The notes below the pieces were generated by a model that had not been told where the DNA came from, did not search any database, and saw only the letters and a list, made by a program, of their open reading frames with translations. From Hyphomicrobiales bacterium (lineage in GTDB: Bacteria > Pseudomonadota > Alphaproteobacteria > Rhizobiales > Beijerinckiaceae), in contig JAIXTP010000034.1 in NCBI GenBank assembly GCA_027483895.1, positions 1 to 64,000 of the forward strand: a stretch of 64,000 nucleotides of DNA, read 5' to 3'. The number at the start of each line of letters is the position of its first letter. The stretch's first letter is position 1. Below are positions 53,881 to 62,314 of this stretch, piece by piece. The position numbers and the translations under genes are program-made.

Positions 53881-54300
53881 ATGTCCAACGACAATCTCTC
53901 GCACGCGAACTATATCGAGCTCGCCGCCGACATCGTGTCCGCCTATGTGAGCAACAACACGGTCGCTTCGGGCGATCTTGCCGCGCTGATCGGCGAGGTT
54001 CACTCGGCTCTTCTTCGCGTGTCGAACGGCGCCGCCGAAGCCCCGACCGAGGCGCAGAAGCCCGCCGTGCCGGTGAAGAAGTCGATCACGCCGGACTACA
54101 TCGTCTGCCTCGAGGACGGAAAGAAGTTCAAGTCGCTGAAGCGCCACCTGCGCACGCAGTACGACATGTCGCCGGAAGAATATCGCGAGAAGTGGGGCCT
54201 GCCGGCCGACTACCCGATGGTGGCGCCGAACTACGCGCAGGCGCGCTCGCAGCTCGCCAAGCAGATGGGCCTCGGCCAGCAGCGCCGCAAGCGCCGCTGA
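53881..54300 (+). CDS. mucR: MucR/Ros-family zinc-finger regulator
   Basis: The 139-residue protein is a Ros/MucR global regulator. The N-terminal half (residues 1-60) is the oligomerisation part; the DNA-binding domain begins at [20 protein letters not shown]. The zinc-site Cys, Asp and first His are kept (C, D in LEDG, H in KRHL), but the second His of the usual THY is Gln (TQY). The C terminus is basic ([10 protein letters not shown]). MucR proteins coordinate exopolysaccharide, motility and cell-surface genes in alphaproteobacteria. A strong terminator follows. Confidence 0.9.
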   Translation: MSNDNLSHANYIELAADIVSAYVSNNTVASGDLAALIGEVHSALLRVSNGAAEAPTEAQKPAVPVKKSITPDYIVCLEDGKKFKSLKRHLRTQYDMSPEEYREKWGLPADYPMVAPNYAQARSQLAKQMGLGQQRRKRR

Positions 54301-54322
54301 ACGGGTCGCATCCGACGGATCG

Positions 54323-54346
54323 AGGGCGCCTTCGGGCGCCCTTTTT
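54323..54346 (+). terminator. Rho-independent terminator of mucR
   Basis: An 8-bp stem (AGGGCGCC / GGCGCCCT) with a TTCG loop and five T follows the mucR stop by 22 bp. It is a canonical intrinsic terminator. Confidence 0.9.
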
Positions 54347-54350
54347 CGTT

Positions 54351-54695
54351 TCAGGACTTCGGCGCGTGCATCTGCAGGCCCCGCCAGCGGGCGCTCTCCG
54401 CACGCCAGGCCTGAGCCAGCGCGATGTGGCGGTGGACGTCATAGGCCCAATGGCGGGCGCGGGCGCGGGACCATTCGCGCCGCAGGGCCCGCCGCAGGCG
54501 CGCGAGGATGAGACGCGTCATCTCGGGCTCGGGTGCGGATTCGAGTTCGCCGGGCCACAGATGCAGCAGGCGGGGAAGCATCAGCCGGCGCTCGTAGCGT
54601 GCGGCACCCGCAGCCAAGGTGTCCTCGACGGCGCGCCAGGCGCGCAGCGGCAATGACGCGGGCCCGGCGGCGACGGGAAGGGACGGAGAGGACAT
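54351..54695 (-). CDS. DUF6477-like small protein
   Basis: The 114-residue protein is basic and mostly helical, with YERRLMLPRLLHLWPGELE and ARARHWAYDVHRHIALAQAWR. The pattern (RxxxLPRLL then a charged helical C-terminal part) fits DUF6477, often found near DUF6456 in alphaproteobacteria, which is the neighbour here. Function unknown. AAGG lies eight bases before the ATG. It converges with mucR and is divergent from DUF6456. Confidence 0.55.
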   Translation of the reverse strand: MSSPSLPVAAGPASLPLRAWRAVEDTLAAGAARYERRLMLPRLLHLWPGELESAPEPEMTRLILARLRRALRREWSRARARHWAYDVHRHIALAQAWRAESARWRGLQMHAPKS

Positions 54696-54773
54696 CACGA
54701 CGACCTTTCGGCAATGAATTGACGATGGTCTTAAAATAGGAGAAAAAACCTATAATGTCCATCGGAGGTCGTC

Positions 54774-55547
54774 ATGCAGTTCGGAACCGAACAACCCGTC
54801 GAGCGCAACGCGATCGTGAGGGCGCTTGCGCGTCTCGCTGAAGCGGGGGTCGAAGCCAGGGCCTCTGCGGAGGGCTTCAGGCTGGTGCGGCGCCGCGGCG
54901 GCGTTTCGACGGCCTGCGGCGGGCTCTCGCCGGCCGAGGCCGAAGCGCTTTCGGCGCGCGGCTGGGCGGCGGCGGCGAAGGCGGGCGGAGCGCTCGTGCT
55001 CACGGCCGCGGGCCGCGCGGCGGCGCGCGAGGCCGGGGCGCGGATCGAGGAGGCGGCGCCGGCGCTCGGGGCCGCACCCCTGCGCAAAGACGGCGGCGAA
55101 AGCCCGTTGGCGTGGCTGGCGCGGCGGCGGAACGCGGCGGGCGATGCGCTGCTTCCGGCGGCGTCGTTCGCGGCGGGAGAGCGGTTGCGCTCCGATTTCA
55201 CCCGCGCGGGACTGTCCCCGCGCATGTCGGCCGACTGGTCGGGCTTGCCGCGGAGCGGAACGGGCGGTGCGCCCGTGCCCGAGGCCGACGCGACTTTGGC
55301 CGCACGGCAAAGGCTGCGCCGTGCGCTGGAGGCGGCGGGTTCCGATTTCGCCGGCCTGCTGCTCGACGTCTGCTGCTTCCTCAAGCCCCTCGATGCGGTG
55401 GAGAAGGAGAGGCGCTGGCCCGCGCGTTCGGCGAAGGTGGTGCTGGGGCTCGGGCTTTCGCGGCTCGCGACCCATTACGGTCTCGACCGGACGGCGCGCG
55501 GGGCGCCCGCGCGCGGCATCCGCGCCTGGACCGCGGATCAGGCCTGA
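54774..55547 (+). CDS. DUF6456 protein
   Basis: The 257-residue protein has an N-terminal helix-turn-helix-like segment (VERNAIVRALARLAEAGVEA) and a C-terminal DUF6456 domain with RLRRALEAAGSDFAGLLLDV followed by CCFLKPLDAVEKERRWPARS and a Leu-rich end. DUF6456 proteins are widely kept beside mucR-type and sufE genes in alphaproteobacteria; a DNA-binding role is a guess from the N terminus. CGGAGG precedes the ATG. The 3' end overlaps sufE by 10 bp. Confidence 0.75.
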   Translation: MQFGTEQPVERNAIVRALARLAEAGVEARASAEGFRLVRRRGGVSTACGGLSPAEAEALSARGWAAAAKAGGALVLTAAGRAAAREAGARIEEAAPALGAAPLRKDGGESPLAWLARRRNAAGDALLPAASFAAGERLRSDFTRAGLSPRMSADWSGLPRSGTGGAPVPEADATLAARQRLRRALEAAGSDFAGLLLDVCCFLKPLDAVEKERRWPARSAKVVLGLGLSRLATHYGLDRTARGAPARGIRAWTADQA

Positions 55548-55969
55548 ACGGCGAGGGCGGCGCCGGCGTCGCGCCGGATCCGCTCGACCATCGAGCGCAC
55601 GCCGTTGGACCGCTGCGGCGTGAGATGCTCGGCGAGGCCGAGCGTCTTGAACAGGGCGAGGACGTCGGAGGCGAGGATCTCGCGCGCGGTCTTGCCGGAG
55701 TAGAAGCCGAGGGTGAGGGCGACGAGGCCTTTCACGATATGCGCGTCGCTGTCGCCGCGGAACCGCAGCACGGGCTCGGGGCCCGATCGGTCCGTCGCAG
55801 TCTCGACCCAGACGCGGCTCGCGCAGCCGAGAACGCGGTTCTCTTCGGAATGCGCGGCCTCGGGCAGGGGCTCGAGCTCCTTGCCGAGATCGATCAGGTA
55901 GCGGTAGCGATCGTCCCACTCCTCCAGAAGGGAGAAGGTTTCGACGACCTCGTCGATGTCGAGCGCCAT
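55538..55969 (-). CDS. sufE: SufE-family sulfur acceptor
   Basis: The 143-residue protein has the SufE motifs: LLEEWDDRYRYLIDLGKELE, RVLGCASRVWV with the sulfur-accepting Cys, and GLVALTLGFYSGKTAREIL. SufE takes persulfide sulfur from cysteine desulfurase SufS for Fe-S cluster assembly. No suf operon is nearby, which is usual for this sufE location in alphaproteobacteria. Confidence 0.9.
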   Translation of the reverse strand: MALDIDEVVETFSLLEEWDDRYRYLIDLGKELEPLPEAAHSEENRVLGCASRVWVETATDRSGPEPVLRFRGDSDAHIVKGLVALTLGFYSGKTAREILASDVLALFKTLGLAEHLTPQRSNGVRSMVERIRRDAGAALAVQA

Positions 55970-56019
55970 GAATCCTCGCGGGCGAAGGGTCTTCCGCCCC
56001 GCATATAATGCGGCGCGCG

Positions 56020-56586
56020 TCAGTTCGCTCGGTTTTTCGCGGGCGCGGCGCCGGAGGGCTGCAACGCGGCCTCGATGAGGGCGTCGAGCTTTTCGGATTC
56101 ACGAAGCGGCTTTGCCGGAGCGGCGGCCGCCGTCGCGGTCTTCTGCGGTACGGGCTTGGCGGCGGGCGCAGGCTGCGCGGGAGCGGCGGCGGCGGCGCTT
56201 GCGGCGGTCTTGGCCTGCGGGGGCTGCGCGGCGACGGGCGGGGCTTGGGTCTTCGCCGGCTCTGCGGGCCGGCCCGCGCCGGTGACGGCTTCGGAGGCGG
56301 CGCGGGCGAGATCGGCACAGGCCGTGAGATCGGAAGCGCAGAGCTTGCCCGCGGCGGCGACGAGATCGTTCATGGACAGCCCGGCGGGAGCGGCGGGGAC
56401 GACCGGGGCGGCGGCCCGTGCGGCGACCGGAGCGGCCTGCGCGAGCGTCGGGGCGGCGCTTTCGACCGGGGCGGGGCGCGCGGACGGAGCCTCGGCGACG
56501 GCGCTCGACGGCTTCTCGGAATGGAGGGTCGAGAAGGCGTAGACCGTGCCGATGACGAGAGCCGACCGGAAGATGATGCCGAACAT
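56020..56586 (-). CDS. DUF5330-like membrane-anchored protein
   Basis: The 188-residue protein has an N-terminal hydrophobic helix (MFGIIFRSALVIGTVYAF) and a short conserved segment (AAGKLCASDLTACADLARAAS) with two Cys, the DUF5330 pattern. The rest is a long Ala/Pro-rich, disordered spacer, which is longer than usual. It is probably exported or periplasmic, anchored at the N terminus. Its position beside sufE supports the call. Function unknown. Confidence 0.6.
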   Translation of the reverse strand: MFGIIFRSALVIGTVYAFSTLHSEKPSSAVAEAPSARPAPVESAAPTLAQAAPVAARAAAPVVPAAPAGLSMNDLVAAAGKLCASDLTACADLARAASEAVTGAGRPAEPAKTQAPPVAAQPPQAKTAASAAAAAPAQPAPAAKPVPQKTATAAAAPAKPLRESEKLDALIEAALQPSGAAPAKNRAN

Positions 56587-56793
56587 GGTGTCGTGGCCGC
56601 CGAGAACAGAGAATCAAGGATAACAGGCTCGCGAGCCGCCGACCGCAGCCTGCAACCGGTATGGTCAATGAACGGTAAAGTTCGCGTATTTTCTGCAACC
56701 TAAGGTTTTATTCAGGATGCATCGGCCATTCTGGGATCCGTCGGACTTGCCTGCTTTCAATTTCAACGATCCTACGAAGGTCCTTTGTTGCGA

Positions 56794-57801
56794 ATGCATT
56801 CGGAGCGTTTCGGCTCTTCGGACCATGGAGCGGCCCTTCTGCGTTTCGCGGGGCCGCGCCTCGCGGCGGCTCTCTTCGCCGGGGCGTCCGTTCCCCTTCT
56901 CGTGATTTCGGGCGGCATCGGGCCGGTGCAGGGCGCCGCGCTGATGATGCTCATGATCCAGGCGCTGCCTGCCTCCACCGCCTTGGCGGGCGGCGACTTC
57001 GTGCGGGCGCGGGATCTCTCATACGCGCTGTTCCCTTTCGGATGCCTCGGCGCGTCGTTGCTGTGGCCGTGGTCGAGCGTCGCGGCCTTCGGGGCTTCGC
57101 TGCTCCTGCCGTTCGAGGCGGCGCTGCGCGGGGACGGCGGCGGCCTGCGCCGCGCCGTGCCTTCCGCCTCGGCGGGGATCACCGTCACGGCCGCCCTGCA
57201 GGCGGGCGACTCGCCCGCGGCCTTCACCGGCGCGCTCGCGGCGGGCTTCGCCGTGCTGGCCGGGGCGGTGTTCGGCGCCAAGGCCGTCCTGCGGCGGGCG
57301 GAGGAGCATGCGACGGACCGGGCCGAGAGCGCGGCCGCGGCGCACATCCGTGCGGGGCTCGACGACCGGCCGCTGCTGGTGTTGACGGCGGACGGCCATG
57401 CGGCGGACGCGAATGCCGCCGCCCGGGCGCTCGCAGGCGAGGGCGGGGCCGTGCAGGATTGGGCGGCGCTGGTGCATCCGGCGGACCGGGCGGCCTTCTT
57501 CGCCGCGCTGGATCTGGCCCGCCCGGACGCGGGCGAGGTGCGGCTGACCTTCCGGATCGGCCGGGACGGGGACTGGGACCGGCCGACCGAGACGGGCGCC
57601 CGTTTCTGCGGCGTTCCGGCGCGCACGGCTCCGGGCGGACGGCTCGTCTGCGTCGTGCTCTCGCCCGGAACGACCGGAGAGGCCGTGACCGGGACTGGTG
57701 CCGGGGCGAGCGTTTCGGCATATGATGAGCGGACGTTCGGGGACGATGCGGGTCCCGGTGCGAAGCCGGTCGCGCGAGCGGGGATGCGCCCCGCCGCGTG
57801 A
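56794..57801 (+). CDS. Membrane PAS protein lacking a histidine kinase domain
   Basis: The 335-residue protein has about six hydrophobic helices (residues 20-165) and a PAS-like segment (about 185-290; LDDRPLLVLTADGHAADANA, WAALVHPADRAAFFAALDL). It then ends in a low-complexity tail. In related genomes a PAS sensor histidine kinase occupies this place, but here no HisKA or ATPase motifs (H-box, N-box, G-box) are visible. It may be a truncated kinase, or a sensor that signals by other means. The ATG at 56794 follows an AAGG. Confidence 0.55.
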   Translation: MHSERFGSSDHGAALLRFAGPRLAAALFAGASVPLLVISGGIGPVQGAALMMLMIQALPASTALAGGDFVRARDLSYALFPFGCLGASLLWPWSSVAAFGASLLLPFEAALRGDGGGLRRAVPSASAGITVTAALQAGDSPAAFTGALAAGFAVLAGAVFGAKAVLRRAEEHATDRAESAAAAHIRAGLDDRPLLVLTADGHAADANAAARALAGEGGAVQDWAALVHPADRAAFFAALDLARPDAGEVRLTFRIGRDGDWDRPTETGARFCGVPARTAPGGRLVCVVLSPGTTGEAVTGTGAGASVSAYDERTFGDDAGPGAKPVARAGMRPAA

Positions 57802-57880
57802 GGCGTCGCGGGACGGAGGCGAAGGATTTCGGCGGGTGCGCGAAGCGGCTCGAATCGCTGCGGAAGAACGGGGCGCGCGC

Positions 57881-58408
57881 ATGCGCGGCTCCCGCGGCGT
57901 GCTGCTGCGCATTCTGCGCGTGATCACGCGCAGGCCGGCCCGCATCGTGGGCGTGGTGCTCGTCTCCGCGATCCTGTTCGGTTTCGGCTTCAACGCGCTG
58001 GTGCTGCAGGTCGGGCCCCATCCGGCGCCGCTCTTCGCGGACCGCGCGGCCGCGCCGATGAAGGCGCCGCCGGAACCCCCGGTGCGCGCGGCGACGCCGC
58101 AGCCCGGTTCGGTTCCCGGCACGGCGGTGGTGCAGGCCGTCCCGGCCGTGCCCGTGCCGCCCGCGGATCCGATCGCGGGGCTGATCCGCCAATCGGGCGG
58201 GATCGAGCCGGTGCGCGAGGTGCTGTTCGTGCAGCGGGCGCTGACGAAGCTCGGCTACGGGCCGCTGAAGCCCGACGGCGTCTACGGCCCCGGTACGCGC
58301 GTTGCGGTCGAGAAATGGGAGAAGGACCGCGGCCGGCCGGTGCGCGGCGAGATCACCCGGACGCTCGTGCAGGATCTCGCGACGGCCTCCGGCCTGTCGG
58401 CGGAATGA
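57881..58408 (+). CDS. Peptidoglycan-binding membrane protein
   Basis: The 175-residue protein has an N-terminal basic segment and one membrane helix (about residues 22-45), a Pro/Ala linker (about 55-95), then a PG_binding_1 domain (about 112-165; VREVLFVQRALTKLGYGPLK, DGVYGPGTRVAVEKWEKD). It probably faces the periplasm and binds the wall. Its stop overlaps the DUF1491 start (ATGA). The gene pair is conserved beside GTA genes. Confidence 0.78.
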   Translation: MRGSRGVLLRILRVITRRPARIVGVVLVSAILFGFGFNALVLQVGPHPAPLFADRAAAPMKAPPEPPVRAATPQPGSVPGTAVVQAVPAVPVPPADPIAGLIRQSGGIEPVREVLFVQRALTKLGYGPLKPDGVYGPGTRVAVEKWEKDRGRPVRGEITRTLVQDLATASGLSAE

Positions 58409-58767
58409 GCGTGCGGCTGCGCTCGGACATCTGGGTCGATGCCTATCGGCGGCGCTGCGAGATCGCGGGCGGCTATGCCGTACTGCGCCGGCGCGGCGCG
58501 GCCGAGGCGGGCGCGGTCTTCATCCGCGTCGACCGGCTCGACGGGCGCGTGTCGCTTTACGGCCCGGCGCCGCAGACGGCGTTCGGCGAAGGCGAGACCG
58601 AACGGCGTTTCGTGCGGCTGCATGCCGAGGAGACGATCGACGTGCCGCGCTCCGAAGAGCGGATCGCCAAGGAAATGCGCTTCGATCCCGATCTTTGGAT
58701 CGTGGAGGTGGAGGACCGGCAGGGACGCACCTTTCTGCTCCCGGAAGAGACCGCCGAAACAGCCTGA
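58405..58767 (+). CDS. DUF1491 protein
   Basis: The 120-residue cytoplasmic protein fits DUF1491: VRLRSDIWVDAYRRRCEIAG, GAVFIRVDRLDG, RFDPDLWIVEVEDRQGR. Function unknown. The gene overlaps the preceding one by four bases and is a marker of the alphaproteobacterial GTA neighbourhood. Confidence 0.8.
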   Translation: MSVRLRSDIWVDAYRRRCEIAGGYAVLRRRGAAEAGAVFIRVDRLDGRVSLYGPAPQTAFGEGETERRFVRLHAEETIDVPRSEERIAKEMRFDPDLWIVEVEDRQGRTFLLPEETAETA

Positions 58768-58882
58768 GCGAGGGCAAGTTCAAGTTGTCGTAAATCATAT
58801 ATCCATCCGGGATTGCAGAATTCACTCTTCGTTAACTCTAGTTTCCTAGGGATTGCCTCATGTTCTTCCCGAGGAGGGGGCC

Positions 58883-59056
58883 ATGGGCGAGATCATTCGA
58901 TTGAAGGACCACGAGCGCAGGCGGCGGCCGGCGGGACCGCACGCGGAAGGCGGGGCGGATCTGCTGCTGTTCACGGGCGTGCGATATGCCCGCGAGGAAC
59001 CGATGCGGCGGCCGAAGCCGAAAGGCGGGACGAAGGCCCGGAAGAAGCGGGCCTGA
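58883..59056 (+). CDS. Small conserved protein, unknown
   Basis: A 57-residue basic protein starting [16 protein letters not shown], with [16 protein letters not shown] in the middle. A strong GGAGGGGG site precedes the ATG. The LLFTGVRY motif is typical of small conserved proteins in this order. Function unknown. Confidence 0.6.
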   Translation: MGEIIRLKDHERRRRPAGPHAEGGADLLLFTGVRYAREEPMRRPKPKGGTKARKKRA

Positions 59057-59135
59057 AGGGTCTGCGGCCCCTGACGGCGGGCCCGGCCCGGTCTATGGTG
59101 CGCGCGCATCCGACGGGGATGCCCGGGAGCGCGGC

Positions 59136-59621
59136 GTGTCGACGGACGAACCTTTCTGGCGGACCAAGAGCCTCGCGGCGATGACCGCGACGGAGTGGGA
59201 AAGCCTTTGCGACGGCTGCGGCCGTTGCTGCCTCATGAAGCTCGAAGACGAAGACACCGGACGCCACTACGCGACCGACGTGGCCTGCACGCTGTTCGAC
59301 GCGGGCACATGCCGCTGTTCAGACTATGAAAACCGCACCGATCGCGTCTCCGACTGCGTCAGGCTGACGCCGGAGGGGGCGGCCTCGATCCCCTGGTTGC
59401 CCGCGACCTGCGCCTATCGGCTCGTGGCGGAAGGCAAGGACCTGCCCTGGTGGCATCCGCTGGTGTCCGGCCGGGCCGAAACCGTGGAGGAGGCAGGGGT
59501 TTCGGTGAAGGGGCGGGTGTTCGCGCTCGAGCATGAAGTGCCCCTCGAGGACCTCCCGGACCGCATCCGGCGCTGGCCCCTGACATGGCCCGCGAAGGCG
59601 CGAAGGAAGAGAACGGACTGA
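59136..59621 (+). CDS. YcgN-family cysteine-cluster protein
   Basis: The 161-residue protein has the UPF0260/YcgN cysteine cluster: [14 protein letters not shown] followed by [17 protein letters not shown] and a later Cys in VSDCVRL. The eight or so Cys may bind a metal or Fe-S centre. Function unknown. It starts with GTG; GGAG lies upstream. Confidence 0.8.
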   Translation: MSTDEPFWRTKSLAAMTATEWESLCDGCGRCCLMKLEDEDTGRHYATDVACTLFDAGTCRCSDYENRTDRVSDCVRLTPEGAASIPWLPATCAYRLVAEGKDLPWWHPLVSGRAETVEEAGVSVKGRVFALEHEVPLEDLPDRIRRWPLTWPAKARRKRTD

Positions 59622-59655
59622 CTGTCTACTGTCCGAAAGGGTAGGATTGCATTCC

Positions 59656-59684
59656 TTGACAAGGGCGGCTCCAGCTCGTTAGCG
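59656..59684 (+). promoter_or_regulatory. Candidate promoter for the GTA-region genes
   Basis: TTGACA at 59656-59661 is a consensus -35 box. At a 17-bp spacing the -10 position reads TTAGCG, a poor match to TATAAT. It lies about 75-100 bp before the ATG at 59758. Support is moderate. Confidence 0.4.
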
Positions 59685-59757
59685 TTGCTTCATTCAACCA
59701 GCGTCTCGACTGCGGCCCTCCCGGCCGTCCGGTCGGGGCCGGCCCGGAGCATTGCCC

Positions 59758-60120
59758 ATGTCGACCTTTTCTCGACCCGGATGCCGAGCCGATCGTGCCT
59801 TGCCGCGCAGCGTCGAAGACGCAGCGCCGGACGGCCCGATCGAATCGCGTCTCCGCCTCCATATCCAGAGGATCCTGCATGCCCATCTGCTCGCCGCGCG
59901 CGACGGCCGGGAGCGGCGGCGGACGCTGGATCTCCTGGAACGCGAATTGCGGATCGCGGCGCTGGCCGCCCGATCGCTGCGCGATCTCCGCGTCGAGGGC
60001 GCGAGCGAACCCGACGACGACGAGGAAGCTCCGTTCCCGCGCGAGCCCGCCGTGCTCCGCTCGGTGCTGGCCGCGCAGATGGATCGGCTCAAAGAAGGAA
60101 AAAAGTCCTTGACACCGTGA
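59758..60120 (+). CDS. Hypothetical protein upstream of GTA terminase
   Basis: The 120-residue acidic helical protein (LHIQRILHAHLLAARDGRER, LDLLERELRIAALAARSLRD) has no recognised domain. It lies 89 bp before the small-terminase-like gene; a role linked to the GTA cluster is only positional. GGAG lies eight bases before the ATG. Confidence 0.5.
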   Translation: MSTFSRPGCRADRALPRSVEDAAPDGPIESRLRLHIQRILHAHLLAARDGRERRRTLDLLERELRIAALAARSLRDLRVEGASEPDDDEEAPFPREPAVLRSVLAAQMDRLKEGKKSLTP

Positions 60121-60209
60121 CGGCGATCCGGCAGGATCAGGTCACGGTCGAGAAATGCGGACGGGCCCGGGGCGAGAGCTTCCGGGCCCTTCGCGTGTCC
60201 GGAGGGACG

Positions 60210-60725
60210 ATGGCGCGAATTTCCGGCGGGTCGGCGCTTGCTGCCGAAGAGATCCGGGCGCTCTACGAGGGGCGTTCGATGACGGTCGCCGAAGTCGCCG
60301 CGCATGCGGGCGTCGCGGTGCCGACGCTTCTGCGCTGGGTCACGCTCAACGGCTGGACCCGGCGGCGGCGGGGACGGCGGCCCGCGCCGCCCGCTGCGGC
60401 GCCCGCTGCGACGCCGCGCGACCCCGCCCCCGCCCCCGCCCCCGCCGCGGCGCGGCGGAGGCTGGTGGCGCGGATCTGGGCGGCCGCGGACGCGCAGATG
60501 GCGGATGTGGAACGCAGGATGCGGGCTGCGGGAGAGGGCGGCACGGACGAGCGCGACGCGCGGATCACGGCGGTTCTGGTACGGACGGTGCGCGATCTCG
60601 TCGCGCTCGACGGTGAACTCGAAAGCGGGGCGGCGAAGGACGATGAGCGACCCGACGGCGTCACTCCCGACGCTCTGCGCGACGAACTGGTTCGACGTCT
60701 TGAGGCGCGCCTACGAGACGGGTGA
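60210..60725 (+). CDS. Terminase small-subunit-like protein with HTH
   Basis: The 171-residue protein has an N-terminal helix-turn-helix (AEEIRALYEGRSMTVAEVAA, HAGVAVPTLLRWVTLNGW), a Pro/Ala linker and a helical C-terminal half. This layout is that of small terminase-like proteins that precede GTA large terminase. It would guide DNA packaging. GGAGG precedes the ATG. The 3' end overlaps the large terminase by 83 bp. Confidence 0.7.
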   Translation: MARISGGSALAAEEIRALYEGRSMTVAEVAAHAGVAVPTLLRWVTLNGWTRRRRGRRPAPPAAAPAATPRDPAPAPAPAAARRRLVARIWAAADAQMADVERRMRAAGEGGTDERDARITAVLVRTVRDLVALDGELESGAAKDDERPDGVTPDALRDELVRRLEARLRDG

Positions 60726-62034
60726 AGCGCCGCGCATCCTCGCGGAACTCGACCTCCGCTTCACGGAATACATGGACAAGGACTGGCCGGTCTGGGCGCG
60801 GCCCGACCAATTGCCGCCGCCTTTGCCGCCGGAGGGGCCCGACTGGTCCGTCTGGATGGTGCTGGGGGGACGCGGCGCGGGAAAGACCCGGGCCGGGGCC
60901 GAATGGGTGCGGGGCATGGCGCTCGGCCGCTCTCCCCACGCGGCGGCCCCTGTCGGGCGGATCGCGCTGGTGGGCGAGACGCTGGCGGACGTGCGCGAGG
61001 TGATGATCGAGGGCGTTTCGGGCCTGCTGACGGTGCATCGGCGCGACGAGCGCCCCGCCTGGCAATCGAGCCGACGGCGGCTCGAATGGCCGAACGGCGC
61101 GGTGGCGCAGGTCTTTTCCGCCGAGGACCCCGAGAGCCTGCGCGGCCCGCAATTCGGCGCGGCCTGGCTCGACGAACTCGGCAAATGGCGCAATGGGGAG
61201 GAGACGTTCGACCAGCTTCAATTCGGGCTTCGGCTCGGCGACCGGCCGCGTCAGACGGTGACGACCACGCCGCGTTCGACGCCGCTTCTCAAGAGGCTCG
61301 CGGCGGACCGGCGCACGGTGACCTCGCGGGCGCGGACCTGGGCCAATGCCCGGCACCTCGCCCCCGGCTTCCTCGACGGCGTGATCGCGCGTTACGGCGG
61401 CACGCGGCTCGCGCGGCAGGAGATCGAGGGCGAATTCGTCGACGAGCGCGCGGATGCGCTGTGGCGGCGCGAGGCGATCGAGAAGGCGCGGACGACGCGG
61501 GCCGAGGTGCCCGACCTCGTGCGGATCGTGGTGGCGGTCGACCCGCCCGCGGGATCCGGGCGCCGCTCCGACGCCTGCGGGATCGTGGCGGCGGGGATCG
61601 ATGCGGCGCGGACCGTCTGGGTGCTGGCCGATGCGACGGTGGAACACGCGCGGCCCCATGTCTGGGCGGCGCGGGCGGCGGCCTTGTGGCGGGAGATCGA
61701 GGCCGACGCGCTGGTGATCGAGACCAATCAGGGCGGCGAGATGGCCGAGGCGGTGCTGCGCGAGGCGGACCCCGGAGTGCCGATCACGCCGGTGCGGGCG
61801 ACGCGCGGCAAGGCGGTGCGGGCGGAGCCGGTGGCGCTGCTCTACGAACAGGGCCGCGTGCGCCATGCCGGGCGGTTCGAGGCTCTCGAGAACGAGATGT
61901 GCGATTTCGGCCCGACGCCGGACGGCTGGGGCCTTTCGAACGGCCGCTCGCCGGACCGGCTCGACGCCTTGGTGTGGGCCGTGACGGCCCTCGCGCTGGG
62001 GCCGCGGGCGGGGGCGCGGATCAGGCGGCTTTGA
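60643..62034 (+). CDS. GTA/phage large terminase
   Basis: The 463-residue protein has a Walker A VLGGRGAGKTRAGAEWVRG near residue 75, a Walker B-like acidic site in FGAAWLDELGKWRNGEE, and a C-terminal nuclease with VVAVDPPAGSGRRSDACGI and RSPDRLDALVWA (the conserved Asp). It packages DNA into particles. Similar genes start the RcGTA-type cluster of alphaproteobacteria. No integrase or repressor is seen here, which favours GTA over a prophage. Confidence 0.88.
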   Translation: MSDPTASLPTLCATNWFDVLRRAYETGEAPRILAELDLRFTEYMDKDWPVWARPDQLPPPLPPEGPDWSVWMVLGGRGAGKTRAGAEWVRGMALGRSPHAAAPVGRIALVGETLADVREVMIEGVSGLLTVHRRDERPAWQSSRRRLEWPNGAVAQVFSAEDPESLRGPQFGAAWLDELGKWRNGEETFDQLQFGLRLGDRPRQTVTTTPRSTPLLKRLAADRRTVTSRARTWANARHLAPGFLDGVIARYGGTRLARQEIEGEFVDERADALWRREAIEKARTTRAEVPDLVRIVVAVDPPAGSGRRSDACGIVAAGIDAARTVWVLADATVEHARPHVWAARAAALWREIEADALVIETNQGGEMAEAVLREADPGVPITPVRATRGKAVRAEPVALLYEQGRVRHAGRFEALENEMCDFGPTPDGWGLSNGRSPDRLDALVWAVTALALGPRAGARIRRL

Positions 62035-62050
62035 GGAGGCGTGTTCCTGA

Positions 62051-62163
62051 GTGTCATCCCGGGCGGCGGAGCCGACCCGGGATCCAGTGAACGGGTGGGG
62101 CGGCGAGTTGCTGCGGGGTTCGCTGGATCCCGGCTCTCCGCTTCGCTGCGGCCGGGATGACAC
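62051..62163. repeat. Family B palindromic repeat, copy 3
   Basis: A 113-bp palindromic element identical, base for base, to 62315-62427. It begins GTGTCATCCCGGGCGGCGGA and ends GGCCGGGATGACAC, with GGGATCCAG and CTGGATCCC as arm ends. It lies 16 bp after the terminase stop. Confidence 0.9.
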
Positions 62164-62202
62164 GGTCAGGATTCCGCGGCGCGAGAAGTGCCGCTCCGCC
62201 TT

Positions 62203-62304
62203 CCTCATCCTGAGGAGCGCCCGGAAGGGCGCGTCTCCAAGGATGGCGGGGCGGCGCGTCGGATGGTTCGAGACGCCCGCTGCCGCGGGCTCCTCACCAT
62301 GAGG
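62203..62304. repeat. Family C palindromic repeat, inverted copy
   Basis: CCTCATCCTGAGGAGCGCCC at the left and CCTCACCATGAGGG at the right: the reverse orientation of the 43208 copy. It lies between two identical family B copies in the gap between terminase and portal genes. Confidence 0.82.
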
Positions 62305-62314
62305 GGAAATCACC

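Noticed and set aside
54719-54756. TTGACG and TATAAT as a promoter for the DUF6456 gene
   Set aside because: The spacing is 26 bp, far from the 16-18 bp needed; the TATAAT may serve with another -35, but none is evident.
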